From assembly GCA_964439135.1 (NCBI GenBank), contig CAYTNN010000143.1, positions 1 through 12,341 on the forward strand: a stretch of 12,341 nucleotides of DNA, read 5' to 3'. The notes under the pieces were generated by a model. That model did no database searches, was not told the origin of the DNA, and was given only the letters and a program-made list of their open reading frames with translations. The first letter of the stretch is position 1, and the number at the start of each line of letters is the position of its first letter. The position numbers and the translations under genes were made by a program. The stretch comes from JAFGPJ01 sp964439135. Lineage in GTDB: Bacteria; Planctomycetota; Phycisphaerae; Sedimentisphaerales; Anaerobacaceae. Shown here piece by piece: positions 1 to 6,340 of this stretch.

Positions 1-578
1 CCGGCAGTGAGTATCGATATACGACATGCAATATACGAGTTTATTGGTTAATTTGTGAGTGGTTAATTGGGTCGGTGTGAGACGAAAAATTTTGCGTTTT
101 TAAATTTTTATAAATTAATTATCAATATTTGCTCTGCCATAAATGCTCACCATATAGTGAATAGGTAGATGAATAAATGTCTGGATACGCTTGATTGGTG
201 GTAGTGGCTTGTCCTGTATAAAGTCCACGGAAGCGGGAATCCGTATGAAATGGGCCAAATGAGAATGAGTTGATTTGATCAGAATTATGGATTTGGAGTT
301 TGATATAATAATGTAAACAGTACAAAAGCTTGTCCATAGTTAGCAAAAATCGACGGGATTACTGAGAATCAGGTCGAGTTCGTTAGCCGGCATACAGGTG
401 CGATCGCCGGTTCTGGTATACTGATTTCGGTTTACTTATAATCAGTTTTATGCTAACATTCAGGAGTCTTTTGGATTTCGTTTGCGCGGTTTCTCAGGTC
501 GGTATGCAGGGCGCGCAAGACACGCTGTTTGGCTTTGGACTTGAAGGATACGGTGAAAAGTTGACTGAACAAATCATA
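1..578. other. AT-rich non-coding leader region
   Basis: I find no convincing gene here. The first 450 bases are distinctly AT-rich compared with the coding regions. Two short direct repeats are visible near the edge: ATATACGA at 17-24 and 31-38, and TGGTTAATT at 45-53 and 60-68. An imperfect palindrome, ACGAAAAATTTTGCGT, lies at 82-97. From about 456 to 560 the composition becomes more GC-rich, and the minus strand reads open with a charged, helical-looking tail (KAKQRVLRALHTDLRNRANE) ending at a TAG near 453. That could be the remnant of the end of an older gene, but its apparent start lies inside the downstream gene on the opposite strand, so I do not call it a CDS. The region probably carries the promoter of the large secreted protein. 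Confidence 0.5.
431..459 (+). promoter_or_regulatory. weak candidate promoter for the large secreted protein
   Basis: TTTACT (431-436), then a 17-base spacer, then TAACAT (454-459) preceded by TGC, resembles an extended -10 sigma70-type promoter. Both hexamers match the consensus at only four of six positions. Two other -10-like boxes lie close by, TATACT at 417-422 and TATAAT at 437-442, but neither has a good -35 at the right distance. The start of transcription is therefore uncertain within about 410-470, which would give a leader of about 120-180 bases. Confidence 0.25.
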
Positions 579-594
579 AAGGAGAGGTGAAAAA

Positions 595-3500
595 ATGAAA
601 TTTCTAAAGGTTACATTTCTGTGGAGTATGTGTTTTCTAATGAGTATGCCGGTTTGGGCGTCTGAGGGTGTGCTGGATACTACCTTTAATTCGCCGGACG
701 GATATGTGTTATGGGATGGCGGGTCCGGATATGATCGGGGACGTGATATAGCCCTGCAGCAGGATGGGAAGATTCTGGTGACCGGATATATGACCAATGG
801 TACAGACAATGATCTCATGGTAATCCGTTATAATAAGGACGGCACCCTGGATACCGGCTTTGGTACAAATGGCGCGTATATCTATGACGGCCGAAACGGC
901 AATGACGGCGGGTATGCGATTGCCGTGCAATCGGACAACAGGATCATGGTGGCAGGTAGCGCTGCAAACGATTCTGATGGTGATGTCATTGTGTTGAGAC
1001 TGGATACAGATGGGAGCCTGGATCCAAACTTTGCATCAAATGGAATATACACTTACGACAGTGACAACGGCAGTGATTCGGTTAATGATCTTCTGATTCA
1101 ATCAGACGGTAAGATCGTGATGTGCGGATCCAGCAGTAATGGAACGGATAATGACCTTCTGGTCATGCGCTTAAATGCGAACGGTGCTCCGGACACGACC
1201 TTCGGTACCAATGGGGTGGCTCTTTATGACGGAGGAAACGGTAGTGATTTTGCAACGCGCCTAACTGTACAGAATGACGGCAAGATCCTGGTGACTGGTA
1301 ACAGCCACAACGGCTCGGACTATGATATTATAGTTGCCAGATTCAATGCAAACGGTACGCTGGACACGACCTTTGGAACCGGCGGGATCGTTTTTTATGA
1401 CGGCGGGGATTATGACCGTGGATTCGGTATTGACACAAATTCCAACGGGAACATCCTGGTCACGGGCCATCTGACTAAACCCGACCAGGACATTACCGAC
1501 TACGATATTCCTGTCATTTGCTTTGACAGCAACGGCAACTTAGACACGAGTTTCGGGAATAACGGAATCGCACTATTTGACGGTGGAAACCGTGAGGAGT
1601 GTTATGATCTTATTGTGCAAAATGATGACACGATTCTCGTCGCCGGACATAGCGGCAACAGCGCCGCCGGACCATCGGATTGGAGCATCGTGGTCTTAAA
1701 ATATGATCCGAACGGTACACCGGATGCGACGTTCGGAACCAACGGCGTCGTTCAATATGATCCGACGGATAACACCGAATGGGGCTATGGCCTGGCCCTG
1801 CAAACAGACGGCAGGATCGTTGTCGCCGGACAGGCCCATAACGGTACGGATGATGATGTGATTGTCCTGAGATTGACCAACAGCGCCGGCGACAGTAACG
1901 AACCCAATGAGCTGAATAGCCCGAGTGATCCCAATAATCATCTACCCGTGATTTTCGCAGATCCCAACTTCGAGAGTGCCGTAGAGACGGCTTTAGGTGT
2001 TACTGATCCGACGCCCACAGATATGCTCAATCTATACCAACTTGACGCTATATCTCTTGGTATTACAGACATCACAGGCATCGAGTATGCAACGAATCTG
2101 GCTACGCTGAATGTGCATCGAAATGAAATCAAAGATATCAGTGCTTTGTCCGGCCTGACCCAACTCTGGTGGCTGGGCATCTACGGGAACCAGATCACCG
2201 ATCTGAGTCCGCTGGCTGCTCTGACCAACCTCACGCACGTGGATCCCGGCAAGAACCAGGTCACGGACATCAGTGCCCTGTCGAACCTGACCAATCTGAC
2301 GTATCTGGACCTAACCGAAAATCAGATATCAGACGTGGATGCCCTGTCCGGCTTGACGAACCTAACGCGGTTATACTTATCTGACAACCAGATTACGGAT
2401 CTGAGTCCCTTGAGCAGTCTGAACAGTCTGTTTAGCCTTGATATTGGCCGGAACAAGATCGCCGATATTAATGACCTGTCGAGTCTATCGGCCCTTGAAG
2501 GACTTTGGCTCCACGAGAATCAAATTGCCGATGTCAGCGCGTTAACCAGCTTGACAAACCTCGCAACACTATGGCTCCAGCAGAATTCTCTCGATAATAA
2601 TGCCTACTGCACGGATCTGGCCGTTATTTACGCCCATAATCCGAGTATGACCCTGGAGTATACACCAAATCCAAATGGTCCTCAGGGACTAACCGCTTCG
2701 GATGGTACGTACACCGATAAAGTCCAGGTCACCTGGAATGCATTGTGTAATGGCCCCCTCTATACAAGTTACTACCAGGTGTCTCGCTCGGACTCGCTTT
2801 CGGGCGTGAGGACGGCCATCTCTGCCTGGCAGACAACGATCACTTTTACTGATCTGAATGTCCAGCCGGGCACGACCTATTATTATTGGGTACGTGCCGC
2901 CACGGACGGGCAAGGACAGAATTTCACGGCCTACAGCGCCTCGGTTACTGGTTCGGTCGCAGGGAGTGTACCAGGCGATCCAAACGGACCTCCGGAGCCC
3001 AATGATCCGGATATCCCCATCGAGCCGAATGAGCCCAGCGAGCCCGGTGAGCCCATCGAGCCGAATGATATTCCGCCGTTTTTGATATGGTCCCGGCCGC
3101 CGATAGAAATCTATCCGAACGTGGATATGCCGCCGATGTTCTGTGGCTGGAGTGAGCCAGCCCGGTCTACTGAGCAGACTGGCATGAGGAGGCAGTGGCG
3201 CATGGATGCCGACGATTTCCGCCGCCTCGGGCCCATTCCGGTGACACGAATTCGGTGGTGGGGTGGATATAAGGCCTGGTCATCACCCGATCCGCCGGAA
3301 TCGCAGCCCATGGCCTGGCATATCGGTTTCTGGGCCAACCAGATCGAGGGCATCGATCAGAACGAAGTCTTCCCCGAGCGTATGGTCTGGTCTTTGGAAA
3401 TCCCCGCTGAGCGGATTCATTTTGAACCTGTGGGGCACATCGAATTCCCACAGAAGCAGCCGGACATGTGTTTCTTATATGAAGTCCTTCTGGAGCCGGA

Positions 3501-4428
3501 AGAGTGGTTCCACATGGGGGGTTTTGAGAGTAATCATGATATCTTCTGGATAAGCATTACGGCCATCTATCCCCCAGATGTAGAGGCTAAGAATATGTGG
3601 GGCTGGATAACGCGGCCGCATCTCTGGGGCAAAGGTGCCGTTATGCCGGCTATTATGGGCGACTGGCCGACATTCGACGAGCGTCTGTTCCCCGGGAGAA
3701 TTTACCCGATAGAGAATTCTCTCCAGTGTGGGTGGAACCAGAGGTATGACATGTGCTTTGAGCTTCTGACCGAGCATCCCTGGGGCAAATGGGACCAGCC
3801 ATTTATGTCTCTGCGTGACTGGCCGTACCCAGAGGATCAGATATCGTTTGCCCTTGATGATGAAGTAGGTAATATACAGGTCGAACGCCGGGTGGCCGAC
3901 GACTGGTTATGTTATCGAATAGATCCGATTGTCGCCATCAGTTGGCAGGGGTCGTACATCGGCTATGGATACGAAGCGTACAATTGCGACCAGTTCGAGG
4001 AGCCCCGGCGGCCGGATTACTTCATACTATCGTTACGAATGCCAACGGGCGTTCCGGCACAAGATGGGAATCCGAGCGAATTAGTCTGGGAGTATATCGC
4101 CTACGACTACGATGAGGTTCTTGTCGGCTACGACCGAAATCCTGAGGGGCAGCCAAATGAGTCGGTCTTCCGTTACTCGGTGAGATTGCCGGAGGATGCA
4201 TGGTTCCGGCAGGAACACCTCGATCAGACATACTGGTTTAGTGTCATAGCTGTGTACAGGGCGAGATTGGATGAAATTCAGCATCCGTGGGGTTGGACAA
4301 ATCGTCCCCACATGTTCGGCCACACGGCGATAAGTATTGCTCGTGATGGTTTTGTGCCGGAGCCGGTTTACGATCAAACAGGCGGACCTGTTGATATGTC
4401 ATTTACGTTATTCACGGTGCCGCATTAG
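595..4428 (+). CDS. Giant secreted mosaic protein: delta-60 repeats, LRRs, Fn3, duplicated C-terminal domain
   Basis: The 1277-residue protein starts with a Sec signal peptide (residues 1-22, cleavage likely after VWA). Residues 26-430 hold seven delta-60-type repeats of about 57 residues, each with a GTLDTTFGTNG-like turn and a QxDGKIxVxG strand, probably a beta-propeller. After an Asn/Pro linker come an LRR cap (about 452-489) and eight exact 22-residue repeats (490-665, ITDLSPLxxLTNLTxLxLxxNQ type, internalin/SDS22-like). An Fn3-like domain (about 694-790) and a Pro-Asn-Glu linker (about 796-826) follow. The last 450 residues are two diverged copies of one domain. That domain is typical of secreted Phycisphaerae proteins; I recall it as DUF7901, unverified. 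The start is supported by a strong ribosome site (AAGGAGAGGTGA, 579-590). No catalytic motif, sorting signal, dockerin or membrane anchor is visible. The most likely role is extracellular binding or adhesion, which is inference. It probably shares a transcript with the next gene. Confidence 0.93.
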   Translation: MKFLKVTFLWSMCFLMSMPVWASEGVLDTTFNSPDGYVLWDGGSGYDRGRDIALQQDGKILVTGYMTNGTDNDLMVIRYNKDGTLDTGFGTNGAYIYDGRNGNDGGYAIAVQSDNRIMVAGSAANDSDGDVIVLRLDTDGSLDPNFASNGIYTYDSDNGSDSVNDLLIQSDGKIVMCGSSSNGTDNDLLVMRLNANGAPDTTFGTNGVALYDGGNGSDFATRLTVQNDGKILVTGNSHNGSDYDIIVARFNANGTLDTTFGTGGIVFYDGGDYDRGFGIDTNSNGNILVTGHLTKPDQDITDYDIPVICFDSNGNLDTSFGNNGIALFDGGNREECYDLIVQNDDTILVAGHSGNSAAGPSDWSIVVLKYDPNGTPDATFGTNGVVQYDPTDNTEWGYGLALQTDGRIVVAGQAHNGTDDDVIVLRLTNSAGDSNEPNELNSPSDPNNHLPVIFADPNFESAVETALGVTDPTPTDMLNLYQLDAISLGITDITGIEYATNLATLNVHRNEIKDISALSGLTQLWWLGIYGNQITDLSPLAALTNLTHVDPGKNQVTDISALSNLTNLTYLDLTENQISDVDALSGLTNLTRLYLSDNQITDLSPLSSLNSLFSLDIGRNKIADINDLSSLSALEGLWLHENQIADVSALTSLTNLATLWLQQNSLDNNAYCTDLAVIYAHNPSMTLEYTPNPNGPQGLTASDGTYTDKVQVTWNALCNGPLYTSYYQVSRSDSLSGVRTAISAWQTTITFTDLNVQPGTTYYYWVRAATDGQGQNFTAYSASVTGSVAGSVPGDPNGPPEPNDPDIPIEPNEPSEPGEPIEPNDIPPFLIWSRPPIEIYPNVDMPPMFCGWSEPARSTEQTGMRRQWRMDADDFRRLGPIPVTRIRWWGGYKAWSSPDPPESQPMAWHIGFWANQIEGIDQNEVFPERMVWSLEIPAERIHFEPVGHIEFPQKQPDMCFLYEVLLEPEEWFHMGGFESNHDIFWISITAIYPPDVEAKNMWGWITRPHLWGKGAVMPAIMGDWPTFDERLFPGRIYPIENSLQCGWNQRYDMCFELLTEHPWGKWDQPFMSLRDWPYPEDQISFALDDEVGNIQVERRVADDWLCYRIDPIVAISWQGSYIGYGYEAYNCDQFEEPRRPDYFILSLRMPTGVPAQDGNPSELVWEYIAYDYDEVLVGYDRNPEGQPNESVFRYSVRLPEDAWFRQEHLDQTYWFSVIAVYRARLDEIQHPWGWTNRPHMFGHTAISIARDGFVPEPVYDQTGGPVDMSFTLFTVPH
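670..1881 (+). repeat. Seven delta-60-type protein repeats
   Basis: Seven units can be counted from the turn motif: VLDTTFNSPDG, TLDTGFGTNG, SLDPNFASNG, APDTTFGTNG, TLDTTFGTGG, NLDTSFGNNG, TPDATFGTNG. Each is followed by a YDGGNG-like loop and a QxDGKIxVxG strand. The DNA is only loosely repetitive, so this is an old protein-level repeat and not a recent expansion. Seven units would close a seven-bladed propeller, which is inference from the count. Confidence 0.85.
2062..2589 (+). repeat. Eight 22-residue leucine-rich repeats
   Basis: Residues 490-665 of the large secreted protein divide into eight units of exactly 22 residues with no insertion. The consensus is I-T/A-D-I/L-S-x-L-x-x-L-T-N-L-x-x-L-x-L-x-x-N-Q. 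This is the internalin-like/SDS22-like class, usually a protein-binding solenoid. Unit 3 has the unusual sequence THVDPGKNQ in place of the normal LxL strand. Confidence 0.9.
3082..4425 (+). repeat. Tandem duplication of the C-terminal domain
   Basis: Copy A (about residues 830-1061) and copy B (about 1062-1277) share landmarks in the same order. These are ADDF (Asp873-Asp874) with ADDW (Asp1102-Asp1103), I-x-W-x-G-x-Y strands, FWISITAIYP with YWFSVIAVYR, WGWITRPHLWG (Trp1002) with WGWTNRPHMFG (Trp1232), and DMCFELLTEHP (Asp1052) with DMSFTLFTVPH (Asp1267). Offsets are 229, 230 and 215 residues, so the copies are collinear except for a deletion near the end of copy B. Confidence 0.8.
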
Positions 4429-4458
4429 AGGCCGGTGATCTTTTAACAGGGAAAGATT

Positions 4459-5598
4459 ATGAATTCTATTACTAAGACCAACTATGTACGGCCCCGGCGG
4501 CTCCGAGTGGTTACGGCAAGCGTTTTGCTGGCCCTGTCTCTGGCGGCGGCCGCAGGCGAGAGCGGCCGGTTTGTCGTGCTGGGCGTCGAGAATCCCCGGT
4601 ATTGCGGCAATGAGCTTTTCCGGGCGTTCGAGAACTACTCCAGCCCGCGGATCGGCCGATTGCGGAGCCGGTACGGCCTCGATGCCGTCGTGGCCGGCGA
4701 GTCCGATGAATGGAAGCGCATCCTGCTGCTGCGGCACTGGATCAAGTCGAATATCGTTATCGAAAACGACAACCCCACGCAGACCCGGGGGGATACGTTC
4801 GCTATCCTCGACGCCGCACTCAAGGGAGGAAAGTTCCATTGCACACATTTCAGTATTGTGCAGCACGCCGTACTGAACAGCTTTGGCTACGTTACCAGGC
4901 GGCTGGGTTGCGGGCCGGGGCTCAAAGACGACGGCGGACACCACGGAGTCAACGAGGTCTGGGTCAACAAGTTCAGCAAATGGGTGCTGATCGACGCCAA
5001 GTGCGATGCCCATTTCGAGAAGAACGAGGTGCCGCTGTCGGCCCTGGAAATCAGGGATGAGGTTTGGCGTGACGGGGCAAAATCAGTAATTCGTGTCGTC
5101 GGTCCGGATCGACGCCCCATGAAGCCAGACCCTGAGACCGGAAAGTGGGAAACGCGCCCCGACACCTATCGCTGGTGTAGCTGGGAAACGGACACCAATC
5201 GTTTCACCACGTTCCCGGCCAGACCCACCTCAACCCTTGTTGTGCTTGAAGACGAGATATTCCGCAACAATACCTGGTATCGCGACGGCAAGCCGCACTG
5301 GGCTTATGGCACTCCTTACTTCATAAAGACTACCCGGCGGGACTGGATCGAATGGACGCCGAATGTCATCACCTCGAAGGTGACAATCCGGGATGGCAGG
5401 GCAAACGTGTTTCTCGGTTCATGTACACCCAACTTCCGAAGCTTCCAGATAATGGACGAAGATGGTACATGGCGCGACTGCGGTGAGCAGGTCGAACTCT
5501 TGCTCGATAGCGGTGGTCGTAAGCGATTCACGTTTCGGACGATCAACCTCTTCGGGGTGGCCGGCCCGGAACATCGAGTCGAGGTTGCATTAAATTAA
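4459..5598 (+). CDS. Secreted transglutaminase-like cysteine enzyme
   Basis: The 379-residue protein has an N-terminal signal: basic RPRRLR followed by VVTASVLLALSLAAAAG, cleavage probably near residues 31-33. The transglutaminase-like core spans about residues 85-190. Its catalytic Cys-His-Asp triad is visible: Cys128 in GGKFHCTHF, His162 in HHGVNEVWV (the HAWNEV position), and Asp179 in WVLIDAK (the VDPT position). The last 190 residues are beta-rich and aromatic, without a family I can name. Members of this superfamily are usually bacterial thiol proteases or amidases, and less often cross-linkers. The ribosome site is a modest AGGGAAAG (4448-4455). The gene begins 30 bases after the large secreted protein with no terminator between, so co-transcription and a shared extracellular role are likely. 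Substrate unknown. The stop codon falls inside a decayed palindromic repeat. Confidence 0.85.
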   Translation: MNSITKTNYVRPRRLRVVTASVLLALSLAAAAGESGRFVVLGVENPRYCGNELFRAFENYSSPRIGRLRSRYGLDAVVAGESDEWKRILLLRHWIKSNIVIENDNPTQTRGDTFAILDAALKGGKFHCTHFSIVQHAVLNSFGYVTRRLGCGPGLKDDGGHHGVNEVWVNKFSKWVLIDAKCDAHFEKNEVPLSALEIRDEVWRDGAKSVIRVVGPDRRPMKPDPETGKWETRPDTYRWCSWETDTNRFTTFPARPTSTLVVLEDEIFRNNTWYRDGKPHWAYGTPYFIKTTRRDWIEWTPNVITSKVTIRDGRANVFLGSCTPNFRSFQIMDEDGTWRDCGEQVELLLDSGGRKRFTFRTINLFGVAGPEHRVEVALN

Positions 5599-5625
5599 CG
5601 GCACTCCGAAATGAATAACCGTTAA
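5595..5625 (+). repeat. Decayed copy of the REP-like palindrome
   Basis: Position by position, 5595-5621 matches 6249-6275 of the intact copy at 21 of 27 bases, including the entire left flank TTAACGGCAC. The central palindrome has lost most of its pairing. A different inverted repeat, TTAACGG (5595-5601) with CCGTTAA (5619-5625), now surrounds it. The stop codon TAA of the transglutaminase-like gene (5596-5598) lies in the left flank. It may act as a weak 3' hairpin for that transcript, but no T-tract follows. Confidence 0.65.
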
Positions 5626-5629
5626 CGAA

Positions 5630-5671
5630 TTAAAGGCACCCGGCAATAAATTACCGGGCTAAATATGGGGG
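5630..5671 (+). repeat. REP-like palindromic repeat, copy 1 (upstream of RAYT)
   Basis: The core CCCGGCAATAAATTACCGGG (5639-5658) has stem CCCGG/CCGGG and one C-A mismatch in the arm (5644 with 5653). Over 5630-5667 it matches the downstream copy (6249-6286) at 36 of 38 bases, in the same orientation, including the flank CTAAATATG and a G-rich tail. It lies in the gap before the REP-associated transposase. Repeats of this type are the substrates of RAYT proteins in the established REP/RAYT families. Confidence 0.88.
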
Positions 5672-5709
5672 TGGGGGAGAATTTCTTGTAAATGTTGGCG
5701 GGTGGGAGG
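5667..5709 (+). other. G-run-rich leader of the RAYT gene
   Basis: G-runs occur at 5667-5671 and 5673-5677 (five each) and at 5700-5702 and 5704-5706 (three each), all on the plus strand just before the transposase. They could form a long-loop G-quadruplex in DNA or mRNA. The first run is the conserved G-rich tail of the palindromic repeat. The last block contains a ribosome-site-like GGGAGGA (5704-5710) about 20 bases before the start codon, which is too far to be a normal Shine-Dalgarno site. Function is inference. Confidence 0.3.
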
Positions 5710-5730
5710 ATTGGATTGTAAAATTGCATT

Positions 5731-6207
5731 ATGGCGAAGACTCTTGGGTATATGATTACCTTCACGACATACGGGACGTGGCTGCAGGGTGATAAGCGGG
5801 GATTCGTTAAGGACGGTAAAACCTACGCAGGCAATGAATCTCTTGCCGACTCGAATAAACAAAACCTTTCCAAAAACACGGTTAGACTCTCGAAAACTCA
5901 TCGGGCGATCGCCGCTCAAGCCATCTTCGAAAAAGCCGATCGGCTGGGTCAGAATATTCTTGCCCTGACTGTGTGCTCCAACCACATTCATCTCGTCGCC
6001 GACAATGTCCCGGTGCCTATTGGTAAGATCGTTAGCCATTATAAAAATGCAGCACAAGCTGCTCTTCGCAAGGCTGGCCTGGCTGGCAGGGTCTGGACAA
6101 AAGGATTCGACAAACGGTATTGTTTTGATGAGCAAGCCTTGAAGAGCAGAATCGATTACGTGAATTCCCACCACAAAAATACCATATTTAGCCCCTCAAT
6201 TTATTGA
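5731..6207 (+). CDS. REP-associated tyrosine transposase (RAYT), Y1/HUH family
   Basis: This 158-residue protein belongs to the IS200/REP-associated Y1 transposase family, single-strand DNA nickases that act on hairpins. Visible features are the N-terminal TFTTYGTWLQGD block typical of the family (residues 11-21), the metal-binding HUH motif His85-Ile-His87 in CSNHIHLVAD, the VWTKGFDKRY segment (121-130), and the likely catalytic Tyr143 in IDYVNSHHKN. All key residues are present, so it may be active. No tnpB-like gene accompanies it. An in-frame TAA at 5719-5721 makes the ATG at 5731 the first possible start, although the ribosome site is poor. Its last residues and its stop codon are encoded by an inverted copy of the flanking palindrome. 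This supports a REP/RAYT module over a free insertion sequence. An IS200-like element remains the alternative. Confidence 0.9.
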   Translation: MAKTLGYMITFTTYGTWLQGDKRGFVKDGKTYAGNESLADSNKQNLSKNTVRLSKTHRAIAAQAIFEKADRLGQNILALTVCSNHIHLVADNVPVPIGKIVSHYKNAAQAALRKAGLAGRVWTKGFDKRYCFDEQALKSRIDYVNSHHKNTIFSPSIY

Positions 6208-6221
6208 GGGGTTCTTTTTAA
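6182..6221 (-). repeat. REP-like palindromic repeat, inverted copy overlapping the RAYT stop
   Basis: Read on the minus strand, this copy aligns with copy 1: TTAAA flank, palindrome with the same CAATAAATT centre, then CTAAATATGG. The core on the plus strand is CCCCTCAAT / ATTGAGGGG (6192-6200 and 6203-6211), a perfect 9-bp stem. Relative to the other copies two stem positions differ on each arm (GG becomes CT on one side and AG on the other), so pairing is preserved by paired changes. The RAYT stop TGA (6205-6207) lies in the right arm. Confidence 0.82.
6192..6219 (+). terminator. Intrinsic terminator of the RAYT gene, formed by the inverted repeat copy
   Basis: The perfect 9-bp stem (6192-6200 with 6203-6211), GC-rich at its base, is followed at once by TTCTTTTT (6212-6219). 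This fits a Rho-independent terminator for plus-strand transcription. The stop codon sits within the stem, so translation to the end of the gene would interfere with hairpin formation. That could couple termination to translation (inference). Confidence 0.6.
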
Positions 6222-6248
6222 CACAATCGGGGTTGTTCAAAGCAAGGA

Positions 6249-6292
6249 TTAACGGCACCCGGCAATAAATTGCCGGGCTAAATATGTGGGGG
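6249..6292 (+). repeat. REP-like palindromic repeat, copy 2 (downstream)
   Basis: The core CCCGGCAATAAATTGCCGGG (6258-6277) is almost perfectly self-complementary: a 9-bp stem CCCGGCAAT/ATTGCCGGG with two central A residues. It has the flank TTAACGGCAC on the left and CTAAATATG plus a G-run on the right. It lies between the convergent RAYT and pseudopilin genes and may also form the 3' hairpin of the pseudopilin transcript, although no T-tract follows on that strand. Confidence 0.88.
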
Positions 6293-6340
6293 AAGACGTT
6301 GCTTTTTTCCTTTTTACTTTCTTTTGTTTTTTGTCTTGCT

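Noticed and set aside
122..346. 74-codon minus-strand frame in the AT-rich leader
   Set aside because: No recognisable family and no persuasive ribosome site; composition is typical of AT-rich non-coding DNA.
2062..2589. DNA-level tandem repeat array
   Set aside because: The periodicity is at the protein level (22-residue LRRs); the codons have diverged, so it is not a recent satellite expansion.
4408..5013. 201-codon open frame on the minus strand opposite the transglutaminase-like gene
   Set aside because: The opposite strand carries a complete catalytic triad and family motifs. The minus frame has no recognisable motif and arises from GC-rich codon use.
5731..6207. Complete IS200/IS605 insertion sequence
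   Set aside because: No tnpB-like gene, and an inverted as well as direct repeat copies surround the gene, which fits REP/RAYT better. A derived IS200-like element cannot be fully excluded.
5595..6292. Integron attC sites or a CRISPR-like array
   Set aside because: There is no integrase or cas gene, spacing is irregular, and one copy is inverted. The HUH transposase explains the palindromes better.
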